In this document: one piece after another, positions 1-11,823 of the stretch
Numbering within the stretch: the stretch's first letter is position 1
Layout: each line of letters starts with the position of its first letter
Source: Todiramphus chloris collaris
Taxonomy: Eukaryota > Chordata > Aves > Coraciiformes > Alcedinidae
Assembly (NCBI GenBank): GCA_025345505.1
Contig: JANVCC010000048.1
Location: 310,001 to 374,000, forward strand
Reading direction: 5' to 3'
Length of the DNA: 64,000 nt
Notes under the pieces: model-generated
What the model was told of the DNA's origin: nothing
Database searches by the model: none
Seen by the model: the letters and a program-made list of their open reading frames with translations, nothing else
Made by a program: the position numbers and the translations under genes

Positions 1-3000
1 CTACCACAAGCAGTGATGGAAAATCACCAGTTTCCATAAGTCTTCCTTAAGTTGCTCCAGAGAAAGAACAGGGAAATTCAGAAAAACAAAATCAGAAACC
101 AAAAAAAAATCATTCTTTAAAGGAGAGAACTACTTTACCAATAATTATATATATATACACACACACACTCATTTCAGAAAGCAATACTACAGAAGGAAAA
201 CTTCACAGAAGGAACAGTATCTGAGATTTAGCCTTCCTAAAGCAACTGATGTCACCGTTGTGTATTTGCACGCGTACACAGTCCAGTGAAGCGGCAGAGG
301 GATGGAGTTCTGATGGGACTGTTTTTCGAAGGACACACCACCTACCTACTGCAAAAGCCATGGAAATTACAGGCTCAACACATCCATCTACCCATCTACC
401 ATTTAGATGGAGGTATCTGATACGCAGCAGCCCCTGTCTCCTTCAGTCTGAGGCCAGAGTACAGGATCATTTTCATTTGTCTTCTGTACACGACAGTGGG
501 AATATCCCATTTCAACTGTTTCCATGTAAAGTAGTGAGCCATTACCAACTACATCATGGCAACGCATCCTCTTGTTACACTTACTCTAGTACATGAGGAA
601 ATAAGTGTGACTTGCCAAAAGTCATGTAGGCAGTCAAGAAAATTGAATGTAGATCTCCAGCTAGTTTATTATCCACACCATTAAATTATCCTTTAAAAAC
701 AAGTAGAAGATTCCTAAGAGCATGATGTTTTCCTTCCTTTCTGATGATTAAACGGACCCTGCACTCCCTTTTTCTTGCTTTTATAGGTCACCAGGTTATG
801 CAAACAGCTTATTCCATATGAGCAAAAAGGACAGCTTAAGAAAACCCATGTTGAATTTGGCCGGACTGAGATTGTACATCATTTTTAAGAATAGAGGCTG
901 ACGATTGCTTGGGCCACACTGATTTTCTTTATGACCTACATGGTCTTTGTGATTTAATATCTGACAATGCTCTGCTGTAGCTCTGGCAAGGTTGGCTGCC
1001 ATATCATTACTAGCTTACCCATGTTTTTGTTGCAGAAGAGCTATAGGACGAAGAGCAAATCCATTAAAGACAGAGACTCGCACCTCTGAAGAAAGGACCT
1101 GTCCCATGAGGTTGCATTCAAATGTCTTCTCCATAGAGAACATTAAAGACTGAGTTGTGGTAAACATCACAGTCTGGCAAAAGAAATTTAAAACAACATG
1201 AAAAATCATCTCTACTCATCTCTTTTATATAAAATTGCACCTACTGCAATTCAAGGAGAGAAAAATGTGTGAATTATTGGGATTAAGCCTACAAAATACA
1301 ACTAGAAATAACCAGAAGCCAAAAGCAAACAGACAGTAGGAATCATTAGGAGACAACGGGGAACCTGGTGCCTACAACATCATATAAAGTAGTGGAAGTA
1401 GCGGTGAGACCCATCCTGCAGTGTACTTAGTGGCAGTCTCCTCTCCTTCAAGAGGGTGTATCAGGGGGGTAACAACGGTGAGGGTGAACAGAGCTGTGGA
1501 AACATGTCTGCATACTGAAAGTGTATGAAGACACTGTCCCTTGAGGAAATCTGACAGATTTCTATACTACCTCGAGTAACCGATGCATGGCTACACAACA
1601 GTTTCCCATTTAACAAAACAGAAGAAGTGGGTACCCCAAGGAAACTATCAAGCAGTGTACTGAAAAGAAATAAAATAAATGAAAGAAATAAATACTTTTC
1701 TAGATAGCGCATCACTCCCGTATGGAACTGATTGCTCCAGCACATTGCAAAGGACGACGGTAGAAGAACAGCTGCAAAAAGGGATCTGTAGAAAAAGGAG
1801 GTCCAGACAGATGTTGGACCAGACATAAAATGACTTATGCCTCTTACTTTCAGAATCCAGAAGGCTCTACGAGAGGCAGAGTCCATACGACCTGACTTGG
1901 GTTATATTTTTCCCCTCATCATCCATAGCTGGTGGGTGATGGAGCAGAGACAGGCTGCTGCTGAGATGAACAATTTCAGTGATACAGTACAGCTGCTGTG
2001 GTGGAGTTCTCAGAGCTCCTGGCTCCTCTCCTCTAGTGAACCTGCTTTCAGCCATGGACACAAGTTGCTGTTTGCCCTGGCTTGTCTTCTCCTTAAAATG
2101 GGTAAGGATTAACTGCTGTCGACCAGGGAGTGTCATCAAGAAGCCAGCAGCAGGTATCAGCTGAATCCCTGCTACATGGCTCTCAGGTACTGTTTGGTGT
2201 GCAAGAGAAAGCTGTCACCTGGGGCATCCACTGTCATCCCTCCTTATGAGCATGCGTGAGGTCAATGGTGAAAAGAAACGAGTCACGTGGCCACTCGGAC
2301 ACCAACACCAAAATGCCCAGGCTCATTTTAATAAGGAGCAGGAACAAACAGCAGTTTGTCTTCTCCGAGTTTTCTCCATAAGCGAACAATTTCTTGCCTG
2401 CCCTTGCAGATGACATAATTCAAGCCTGCAGTCTTCCAAGAAGTGGAGAGTTGGAGGGGCACGTGGCTGCTCATGTCACGTTGGGCACAATCGCCTCATT
2501 CAGCAGGAAGACAAATCATATGAATTAGGCACAGGAATTCCTGCTCTGTTTGCATGATTTGTGTTTATGGATATAAAGCACTAGCGTGGGTATTTGGGGC
2601 AAACGAAGGAGAATATAATTGAAGTACATATTAATCACACATTATATCTGCAGTCTAAACTAGCAGGTATGTTCATTTCATACGAACATATTCTTGAAGC
2701 TGCAGGATACTAATTTAAAAGACAAGCAATTCAAAGCCTCCTTGGTTGACACTGCAGGTAATGAGTTTTTTTTCCCCTGACATCTTGTGTTTCATCTTAC
2801 CTCATAACTAAATAATTCAGTGTATTTTTAAATTTATATATAAGCATTCTAAACTGTAAGCTGCGTGTGACCTACTTATTTTGAGTTTCCAATTTAAAAA
2901 TAGATATTCCAGGAAAAAAAATATTTCCTACGCAACTGTTAACAGAAGGAAGTTGATTTAATCCATGAAACAAAGACTCGTGAAGGTGAAACACACGCAC

Positions 3001-3100
3001 CAGTAACCACGAGAAATCTTTTGAACTGCTGAGCTAATTCTGAGAAATGAGTTTTCAATTAAAAGCTGACACTTCCCATGTGACTCTGTCAGTGGTACAG
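1..3100. other. Non-coding DNA, no gene recognised
   Basis: This stretch is mostly AT-rich with short frames in all directions and frequent stops. I see no domain-like protein, tRNA, or CR1 or LTR sequence. The only simple repeat is the TA/CA tract near 145. Intergenic or intronic origin cannot be distinguished. Confidence 0.6.
145..169. repeat. (TA)n(CA)n microsatellite
   Basis: A run of alternating TA passes directly into alternating CA. This is a compound dinucleotide microsatellite, likely length-polymorphic. Confidence 0.9.
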
Positions 3101-4170
3101 CAATGACAGCTTCAGCTGGTATCTGCGGCAGCCCTGCCAGGTCACCCTGCGAAGGATACTGAACGTGCAGCTCGCCTATCAGCGGCTCGACCGTGGGTAC
3201 TTGGATATATATAAACCAGGGGCTGCTGTGGAGACTTCCTCAGCACGAAGGGAAGGTGGCTGCGTTCCCCCGCGTGACCAAAGCTGTGAGGACGCTCAAA
3301 AGCCTTCGGTGTGCCGAGTGTCTCCTAACACCTCAGCAGCCTCTGCTGAGGGCACAGGCAGGCTGACGGGACGGGAACGGAAGCTGGGTCTTCTGCAGTT
3401 GTCATTGCTGCTACCTGTATACTCTGTCCATGCCCTTCTTCCCTCCCATTAAAAATGAAAAACAAAGAAGTCATCAGCTGAGTCAATTATAAGGATTTAA
3501 AGGCTGTTGGAAAATGGTCCAAGCGCTCAGATTTCAAGAGGGCTCTAAAAGGCCGTTTGAAGTCTGGGAAGAGTCTCCGGAGCCTCCACAGCAGCGCCTC
3601 TGGAAGCACAGCCTGGGGACAGGGAGCATGACCACACTGTGGGAAAACTTGGCAGAAGGTTCCAAGTCAGAGGAGCAGAGCAAGAAGTGACTGAACACTG
3701 TGGGCAGGCAGCCTGTAAGCCCCCCTCTCCCCGCTGCTGAGGCTCAGGACGGCTCAGGACGAGTCCCACGCCACCCCCGAAATGCTCACACGCAGGACCA
3801 CCGGTAAAGGTGTGCCCGTGCCTGCTGAAGGCATCCCATGAGCAAGCCTCCCTGCTGTATCCAAAGACAAGAGAGAGCTGTGAACGCCTTTTTCTTCTGC
3901 TGAAACCAAAATATCTTGCAAACCGGTACGAATTTATACTGGTTTTTGAGCAGGCAACATCAAGGAAGGAGTATCTATCTTAAGCAGGTGGATGGAGCCC
4001 TGCAGTGCGTGCAGAAGGGCCTTCCTGGGTGCCACTGATTTGGAATAAAGCTCAGAGAAGGAAAAGCAATCTCTCCCTGGTTGCTTTATACCATCCACTG
4101 GCATGGGGGCTGAGTTTTCTGGAGACCCAGGAACCTCCACACCTGCACGCACATGCGTTCTGCTCCTGCC

Positions 4171-4213
4171 AGGAGGATGAGCTCAAGCTCCTGCGAGGAG
4201 GATGAGCTCAAGC
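4171..4213. repeat. 25-bp tandem duplication
   Basis: Two adjacent copies share AGGAGGATGAGCTCAAGC with a 25-bp period, starting at 4171 and 4196. The second copy runs into divergent sequence after the shared core. It has the form of a recent slippage or duplication event. Confidence 0.8.
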
Positions 4214-4779
4214 ATCTCTGCACCTGCCTGCCCGTGCCAGGCTCATTCACAGCACGAGGGCTGTCGAGGCAGAACTGTTCAGACAAGGGCAACACCTGAA
4301 TACAACCTGGCTGCATTACATAGTACAGCTTGGAGTAAGAATGTTTAGAAAGCAGAGATGTGTGGGTAGAGTTATTTGAGACTGGAAATATTAGAACTGA
4401 AAGAAGTTTGAAATGAAGCAGGGCTGTTCACTGGCATTATAATACTTGAAAAAACCCCTTACATCCCCATCCTGCAGGTAAGATGGTGCTGGACCAGGAA
4501 GACGTTCTTCCGCGCTACAGAACTCAAAAATGGTGCACCTCACAAACATAAGATCCACAGGACTGGGAATATCTCTAGAATACATACCTTCATTCAATAT
4601 TGTTTGCCAACCTTTTACATTTTACTTGGAAACATAAAATACTAGACACAGAGGTGTGGGCAAGTAAAGTCAAATGAAAACTGCAACTATTGCCAAGTTC
4701 AAGAGACTGATTTTGAAAATTTAGACAGAAACCTAAAAGCCCAGCCCTGCCTTTTTTGTTGAGGAAGTGAGCGATTTTC

Positions 4780-4960
4780 CAGGCTGCACTGGATTGGAGG
4801 TTTTAACAACAGCTTGCCAGAGAGCAGTAACAAGGTTACAGTCGGGATTATTAATGATTTTAAGTAGGCAAAGGAAAGCTATAAAGCTTTACAAACACAC
4901 TTGTCTAGAAGGTTTAAAACGGAGAGCATGCATTTATCAGACACCGAAGCATGAGCTCCA
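4780..4960. promoter_or_regulatory. Candidate conserved non-coding element
   Basis: The block contains closely spaced homeodomain-type words, including GGGATTATTAATGATTTTAA near 4843, in a context with little CpG and no coding sense. The texture resembles vertebrate enhancer elements. This is inference from composition only. Confidence 0.2.
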
Positions 4961-5560
4961 GCCTACACTGCAGAACCAAATGGTAAAGCGCTTCCAAACT
5001 GTCCCGTGACTAACGCCTGCCGCGAAGCGCAAGGTGAGCCCGTGCAAAGGGATCTCCCACCTCTGCACCTCGGAATCAAAAAGAATGGGGGGTTATAGGA
5101 AGACATTTGGATAAGCAAGCAATTAAAATGCATGTTTTAAAGGAACAGTTTTGAGCCAATGGTTGCAGGAACGTGAAGTTAAACGACACTTCAGGAATGG
5201 TTTGACCTCCCCCATTTCTGTGCAGGACTAAAATAGAAACCTACGGTTTCAGAGCTGCCTCAAAAACATTATTTTGCCTACACAATTTTTGCCTTTTCAT
5301 TGCAAGGCAATAAAAATAACCCCATACCTAATATAGAAAAAGGTTGCAGAAGTACTTCAAATAGTCACCAGCCCTTCTTACAAGTGGTTCACTGTAATAA
5401 AGTGGTGAAACGGGAATACATGATGCAATTTTGCATGGTGAAAAGCCGCACACCTGCCAGAACCTTCTTCAGGAAGAGAGGACCACGGAGTCAAGAGAAG
5501 CCCAGGAATTCTGCAGGGGGAAAAGTCAACTAGGACACACTGAAATGAAAAGATAAGTTT

Positions 5561-6421
5561 GTGTGGTGTGCATATGCTTGCACAACATCTAAGGCTCTAA
5601 AATTGCTTCAGCGAATGTTCAAAATTGCAATTTCACTTTCCTCCTTTCGAGCACGGAGCCGGGAGCAGGTCTGGGTACCCCTTCCCATGCTGACAACCAG
5701 GGTCTTGCCACGGCCCACGCCCGAGCCTGACCCAAAGGCTTGCAAGCGAGGCAGGCAAACACTGCCGTGTGCCTTCGCTCTGTGCTCGTGCACGCACGCG
5801 TGGCTGTTCTGCTGGGAAGTCAAATCAGTAAGAAGTTTGGTGCGTTCTGCCCATGAAGCCCCTGGCAGACTGAGCGGTGGCTGCAGAACATCGGTCTCGG
5901 GGCGCGGGCACGAGCCCCGGCACAGGGCTGCTGACGGTGCCAGCCGGCAGGCTCTGGCACGGTGGCCAGGATGGGTGCCACGGGAGCACCCAACCGGGCT
6001 CGCTCCCAGCAGGCACCAGGGACAAGGCAGCAGGTTGTGCCCCTCCTGCGCTACCCAGCACCCTCACGTGCCTCGCACCTCCTGCCCAGGTACCAAACAC
6101 ATAAGCAAAATTCCTGCCTTAGCCCTCGGCGCAGCCCTCGTGTTCCCACCCTGTGACCCGGGGGAAGAAGCCCAGGGACACACAGATGTGCACAATGCTC
6201 CTGCCGTTGGGCCAGGCAGGACCAAAGGGGCCCAAGAACCAAGTGCTACGTGGCAGGAGATGGGCAGCCAGTTCTGGCAGGGCCGCCCCAGCTGCTGCTG
6301 TAGCTCACCAGGCAGGCAGCGCCAGAAAGGAGAATTTACGGTCCTTATCATGGAAATTTCCCACAGCAGCTTTTACCACAGGGTAACAATAGGGTCCTAT
6401 GAGAAATTAAAGCCTATTTGA
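5561..6421 (+). other. Long open frame in CpG-rich patch, probably not a gene
   Basis: This 286-codon frame is open across a GC- and CpG-rich patch. Its first codon is GTG, and the first ATG is about codon 19. The predicted protein has no recognisable domain and is rich in Arg, Pro, Gly and Ser, as expected from translating GC-rich DNA. Overlapping open frames exist on both strands at 5.8-6.35 kb, which indicates a general lack of stop codons rather than coding selection. No convincing splice-site context was found. Confidence 0.07.
5640..6330. other. CpG-rich patch
   Basis: CG dinucleotides are visibly more frequent here than in the flanks, with words such as TCGGGGCGCGGGCACG near 5895. It could be a small CpG island or merely GC-rich avian DNA. 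No associated exon or TATA box was recognised. Confidence 0.35.
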
Positions 6422-6500
6422 GCTGGGTGATTTGCCAGCTCAGAACACAATGGGCCTGCTTAGCACAGTCGAGGTGTAATTGGCAGCTTTCTGCAACCAG
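6345..6500. promoter_or_regulatory. Candidate conserved non-coding element
   Basis: The segment includes GGTAACAATAGG (SOX-like core AACAAT) near 6381 and AGGTGTAATTGGCAG near 6470, which combines a T-box-like half site with a homeodomain core. It is non-coding on both strands. Function is inferred only from motif texture. Confidence 0.2.
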
Positions 6501-7531
6501 GAAGGATGGCCCTTTCTCTAGAGCCCATGTTTAACCCAGGGCATGATGGCTGGGGGACGCAGCAGCCCTGGCAGGAGCACAGAGCTCCCTCCATCATGCA
6601 CAAGGGGCAACCTCAAGCCATGGGCTGGAGAAACAACAGCTTCTGCTCAGAAACAATGCTGCCTTCATCGCCCCAAAACTGACGGCTCCCTGTGACCCAG
6701 CACAGGTTTCTCCCTCCCCGTCACATGAGACAGAGCCCCAGTGTGCGTCGCTAGCTCGACCTTTCCCAAACAGAAGCCCAGTCAACTTGCAGAGTCTCTG
6801 GGTCAGCTGCCTCTGCCGAGGGCGTGGGGAAAACAAGGAAAACACCAGCCCGGCCCCACCTCGAGCGCCTGATGTCCCTGGGGACATCTGTCCAGTGCCG
6901 GTCCCTCCCGGCTGCAGCTCTGGACAGTTGTACCCAGGATAAAAGCATGCACGTGGGGATGGAGGAGCTGCATTCCAAAGCAAATGAGGACCGGAGCTGC
7001 TTCCCTGCAATACTGTTTGGAGCCCAATCGAGAAGAAGAGTAGAAAAAATCCTCAACATCTTCCCCTCCAAAATCCTCCTCAGAAAGAAATCCCAAACTG
7101 TCAGAAATGTCCAGTGGAAAATGAGATGATGCAGAATTATGTAGGCATTTAAACCAAATAACCCGAAGCTCAGCAGAAGCCTGTTGTGTTAGAAGAGTCT
7201 CACCTTCTCCAGGAGCTGAGATAGGAACATCACAGAATTTCTCTAACAACTTTTCTGCCTTTTGGCTTTTCCCTGCCTATCTGCATATATTCTATTTGCT
7301 TTTATTTCTCCTGGGTGGGTTGTCTCTGCTTTCCCCACTTGACAGGTACCGGAAGCAGGAAAGCTCAGTGACCCAAGGAGTAAGTCCACCCCAGAAGGGG
7401 CAACACAGCAACGATGGGTGATTGCTCTAATTAAGCTCCTGTGTACAGCAGACACTAATTCAGCAGAATTAAACTCACGGGAATCCTTACCAACAACATC
7501 CAAAAGCTCTCTTACATCAGTTGGGTTGTTA

Positions 7532-7537
7532 CTGATG
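7532..7537. repeat. Left target-site duplication of LTR copy A
   Basis: The hexamer CTGATG lies immediately before the LTR and is repeated exactly at 7889-7894 immediately after it. A 6-bp duplication is the integration footprint of alpha- and betaretrovirus-like (class II) elements. Confidence 0.85.
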
Positions 7538-7578
7538 TGTGGATGCTGAAAAGCTGCTAGCAGAGGAATTTTCCTAGG

Positions 7579-7600
7579 TTCTCACAATATTCGGTGAGAA
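7579..7600 (+). other. Inverted repeat (hairpin) inside LTR copy A
   Basis: TTCTCAC and GTGAGAA form a 7-bp stem around the loop AATATTCG. The corresponding positions in copies B and C keep the stem core and an AT-rich loop. Confidence 0.6.
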
Positions 7601-7809
7601 TCCTGCCTTTCTCACATGTGTTATGAGAAACAGTAGGATAGTTTTGTAAACTAGACCAACACCTGGTGTTTGCTAAGTTCTGTTTATGGTACATTGGGAA
7701 AATATTTTGAAATAGGTGCTGTAGGACTTTAGCTGATCACCCCAGGAGATGGGTGATCACTGACCAATCGCTCTATGGGGCTAGGGGATAGAAAATGGGG
7801 TTGTAAATT

Positions 7810-7815
7810 AATAAA
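7810..7815 (+). promoter_or_regulatory. LTR polyadenylation signal AATAAA
   Basis: This exact AATAAA inside LTR copy A is shared with copy B but changed in copy C. It marks the end of the LTR R region. Confidence 0.75.
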
Positions 7816-7888
7816 GTGGCTTCTTTTGCCTGCTCTTGCTGAATTTATACGTTGCTGCATCTCTCCGCTCCCGGCATAAACAGCGACA

Positions 7889-7894
7889 CTGATG
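7889..7894. repeat. Right target-site duplication of LTR copy A
   Basis: This CTGATG is an exact match to 7532-7537. Confidence 0.85.
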
Positions 7895-9059
7895 AACTCA
7901 GAATCGAGGGGAGGCTAACCAAAGGTTTGCAGTCCTTTTCTGACAAGCCTGAACCTGATTTGTTCTAAGTGTGCTACCTCTGGATTCTGTACTGAAACCA
8001 TACAAAAGCTGCAAATTTGGGAGAATTTAGATTCGTGTTCATTTGATTCCATGGCCAAGCAGAGTAGGTGAGCATGTAAGCAGTGGAGATGGTTCCTTTC
8101 CAGACACCCCGTACCGGCTGCTCACCCGTGCAGCTGGCTCTGCTCAGGAGCCCTTGGGAACCACCCTGACAGAAGCCTCCGTACGTGACACATCCTGCAC
8201 CAGCCACAGTCTCCCTAAAACAGCGCCTCCAGCTCGCTTCCAGATGAAAGGCACAGCTCTTGCCCACCAAGCCAACGGACAGAAAACAAATCAACTTGCA
8301 GGAAACGGATTTGGAGAGGACACAACGCCGGGCGTTTGTGAAAGCGGTGTGGCGGTGCCAGCCGAGCGGTGTCGCCGAGCAGCGACCTTGACATCCATTA
8401 CGCGCTCGCATCTGCAGCTTAACATGCATGGCTTCCACAGAGGTCAATTACTCAAGGGCAAAACCCACAGTGCTTCTGTTCTCCAGTTACTGTTTTGCTT
8501 TGTAGCATTTAGGTGTATATACATATCTGCTCTCCCTTAGCAAGAAGATGCATGGGAGAGAAAAAGTCTTTGGTCCTGTCTTCCACCTGGGTTACCTGTC
8601 CTGGCAGTTTGAAAGCTTTATTTATGTAAGCCAGATTGAACTCACTATTATTTTAAAGTCACAGCTTTTGATTTTAAACGCCAGTGCTTCAGTTTACTGG
8701 GCACTGCTATGAATTTGTTACAACAGTTAACTGTCGTGCTGCTAGTTACTCTTTTCGTGTGTGGTACTTCAACTATTTTAATGACTTCAATGTAATATAC
8801 ATTCAAACAGCCAGTGATAAGCCAAGCACCTGTAAGACTCACGGCAAAGCAAACAAGTTTTGGCCTTAAGCCAAAAATCTACCTGGTCTCCATAATTTAC
8901 ATTCATTTAAGGTCCGTAATCTTCAATCAACTTACAATGGTGCCATTTGGTTTTAACCAATTCCCCCAGGTGAAAAGGAGGTTTCAACAAATTCAACACT
9001 GGCTGAAAAGACATGGAATTCAAACCTCTTGAATTGCTAAGTGCTAAAAGGTAAAATAA

Positions 9060-9300
9060 CATTTGTACTCGGTGTATTTGCTTGATTTTTCACATTTGCA
9101 TATCTGTGGGTTTTATCAATTTTTCTACTGTGCTCAATTTGCAAACATGCTACACTTGCTTAATAGTTTGTAAACAGAAGTAATTAGCTGGCAACAAACA
9201 CGATTGAGGTTAAGCATGCATGAAATTATTTTCAAGATCAAGCCCCAAATTAGTTAAGCTTAATTCAGGTCATTGTTAATAAAATTTTAAAACCCCACTA
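9060..9300. promoter_or_regulatory. Candidate conserved non-coding element
   Basis: An exact POU octamer ATTTGCAT is at 9094-9101, TAATTA at 9181-9186 and a SOX-like ATTGTT at 9272-9277, with further AATTAGT and TTAATTC words between them. Clustering of POU, homeodomain and SOX words in non-coding AT-rich DNA is typical of deeply conserved vertebrate enhancers. Conservation itself cannot be seen here. Confidence 0.28.
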
Positions 9301-11052
9301 TTTTTACAGATGTCTTTGAAATAAACTCTCTTACTTGGCTTTGATCTTCTTTGTTCTCCTCACCTTACTGCTTTACCGGTGACACTCAAAAGCAGCAGTC
9401 TGCGTTTTTTAGGTAGCAACACTGTAAAATTTATCCACAGCTTTCTATACAGAAAAATAAAATTATTAAGATGGTGGCTCAGAACTTACTGCCCTCCCTT
9501 CCCCATACTGCAATAAAAAACTTTTCCTTAGAGTACCAATATGAAAGCAATACAAATCTTTAGTTCATTAACTTGGCAGATGTGTACTTGTCTTTACACT
9601 GGTTAAGAAAGAAGATTGTTGGGAAAGTGGTAGCACTATATTTCTTCACTCTGTATGACAATACTTCATTCCAGCAGGACAATGCTGTTCTACTGGCATA
9701 TATATCCCTTCTCTCAAATTCCTACCCCTCATTTCAGACCCCTTTTTCTGTGCATGTGTATTGTATTTATGTTGGGTGTTGCACAGCATTGCTCAGTTTA
9801 TGTCTACCCAGGTCTGTACAAATGGTAAGCAAGTGTATTATTAAATGTTATATTTACAGTAACGTAAGTATTGAACTTACTCTCCCCACTACCAAGCACA
9901 GCTTGTGAAATGTAACGTTTCTCTTGCCACTAACCACCAAGACATTTGTGTTCCAAATCTGCTGTCCATTTAGAAATAAATGAATGATGCAAAATTACAA
10001 TTTAGTTATTCTAGATTATAAATGTCCATTTTATCATAAAGGAAAAAGCAGGCATAGCAGGGCTGAGAGAACAACCCAGTCAGTGCAGTGCCCCACAGCC
10101 CCAGCTATCTACACAACAGACGTTTCATGAGAGGAGTCTACAGAAGGCTTACTCAGGTGCCCCCTCACCCATCACTCTCTTCTATGCTTTTTAACCTTTT
10201 TGGCCTGTTTAGAAATGTCCCTTTCAAACGTCATTCCAAAAAATCCCGCAGGAGCTTCAGCGATGAGGAAGACTAAGCCAAAGCAGATCTTTCCCTCATT
10301 CCCTCTGGAACATGCCACATCTTCTCTTACACCTCGCACAGTTCAAACGTAAAGAAGCCATTCTTAATACATTGTTTTTAGAGGAAATGTCCTCTTATGA
10401 AGGAAGCGACCATGTGTGACAAGGGACACTTCAGACCCGCTTCCCTGTGCTACTCCAGGGAATTTTTTTCCCCTGTCCCTTCTACAACAACACTGGCAGA
10501 CGACAGGAGCTATTTTCCATCACAGAAGAGACAGAGCTTACACAACAGTACAAAATCCACGTAACCACAGACCTTCAGCTATTTAGAAGTAGCTATTACA
10601 AAGACATTGGGGCGAATATATAAAAAAAAAGGACTGTATATGTAATTAAAAGGCTGCCCCTCATTCATGAGATTTGAAAGCAAGAAAAAGCATGTTCCTC
10701 GAGGCTAGAAAACATGTTCCACGGAGCAGACGCATTCACTGTGCGGGGCAGCACCATGTGATGGTGGCTGGGAGCTGGCAGTGCAGCTCAGCGGCTCCGC
10801 GGCTCTCTGCGGATGCAGCAAACATCCGGGGCCGACACCTCAAAACTCTCTCCATACTTGCAAAAACACAGGCTTGTTAGGCCCCAAAGACTGCTTCCAC
10901 CATCCCACTGCCAACCAAATCTGGACGCAAACTGAATCTTCACGCAGCTCCACCTTTGACTGCTGCACTGACAGTAAAAACTGCAGCCTCTTGTGTTTTC
11001 AGTTAGCTCTAAAAGCATCAAACTTACTCAGGAAACTTTAAATGCAGTGTAA

Positions 11053-11823
11053 GTGTCACTGAAGAAACCGTTGTGTTTACCCTCGTGCTTCGACGTCAGC
11101 CCAAGCAGTGCTTCACAGCCAGCCCCTCTCGCCTCGGTCCGGTCTGGCGGGACTCCGATGGCACCCCATCCACTGCAAATCCCACAGCTGCTCAGAGTGC
11201 CCTGCCCTGCCAGCTGGGAAAGCAAAAACAAGCCCCTTCATCTTTTGTTGAAAACAGAAAGCCTAAGAAAAGGTGTTTTGGCAAAACAACCAACCAACCG
11301 ACCACCTTTTTTGAAAATCTTGTCCATCTTGGCGTTTCCTCGGGGCAGCGCCCTGCCCTCCGCACGGGTGCCAGGCTGCCCGCCTCCCCGGGCGAGGGCA
11401 GCCCAGGCCGGTCCCTGGCACTACCGTGCTGCTCCGTGCAAGTACAGGGTAGGCAGTGATGGCCACAGGAACTCTACGGGAGAGATCGTGTTTAAAACCA
11501 GCACAAAGCCAGCAGGCAGCCTTCCCCCCTCAGCGGTGGCAGCAAGGGACGCCTGCAGAGCCAGCTCAGATGGAAATTCGCTTTCCCTCCCTCAGCCTTT
11601 GGCTGGTGTGAATACACTCCAGCTGGGGCCAGGTCCTTTGCAAAGGAACGTCCACTTGGCCACCAGAGTTGTTGTCCCCTGGGCAGAGGCTGTGAGAGCA
11701 GGGCCAGCCCCTGCTGCTCCACGAGGAGAAGGCAGAGCCGACAGCAGAAACTGCTCCTGCTGCCCAAGCCACCCCAGCCTTCCCACCAGGAGCCTCCACT
11801 TAAAGCTGAACAGTCAAATTTAA
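11053..11823 (+). other. Long open frame in GC-rich DNA, probably not a gene
   Basis: This 256-codon frame begins with GTG, and the first ATG lies about codon 31. The predicted product is rich in Pro, Ala, Arg and Ser with no recognisable domain. Open frames on the opposite strand cover the same interval (11492-11827). I judge it a chance product of GC-rich sequence. Confidence 0.06.

Larger units (their letters stand above)
3100..7531. other. Non-coding DNA with mixed composition
   Basis: No gene is recognised. The interval holds a 25-bp tandem duplication (4171-4213), an AT-rich block with homeodomain-like words (about 4780-4960), a CpG-rich patch (about 5640-6330) and a second regulatory-looking block (about 6345-6500). 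A TATATATAAA word at 3206-3215 has no gene evidence downstream. Confidence 0.55.
7538..7888 (+). mobile_element. Solo LTR of an avian endogenous retrovirus, copy A
   Basis: This 351-bp element starts TGTGGATGCTG, ends CAGCGACA and is flanked by perfect CTGATG duplications. It therefore has the canonical TG...CA ends and class II-type footprint of a retroviral LTR. A polyadenylation signal AATAAA lies at 7810-7815, about 75 bp before the 3' end, which sets the orientation as plus and implies a short U5. A CCAAT word is present near 7763. No internal gag, pol or env sequence flanks it, so it is a solo LTR left by recombination between two LTRs of a provirus. Two further copies in this window (35758-36108 and 57771-58120, both minus) align along their full length. 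Copies A and B differ at roughly two dozen positions by hand alignment. The family name is not known to me. Confidence 0.88.

Noticed and set aside
3206-3215. TATATATAAA as a gene promoter
   Set aside because: The only downstream frame is short, it begins upstream of the word, and no other promoter element or recognisable product supports it.
5561-6421. 286-codon frame as a protein-coding gene
   Set aside because: GTG start, composition typical of GC-rich DNA, overlapping open frames on both strands and no domain.
11053-11823. 256-codon frame as a protein-coding gene
   Set aside because: GTG start, no domain, and an equally open opposite strand.
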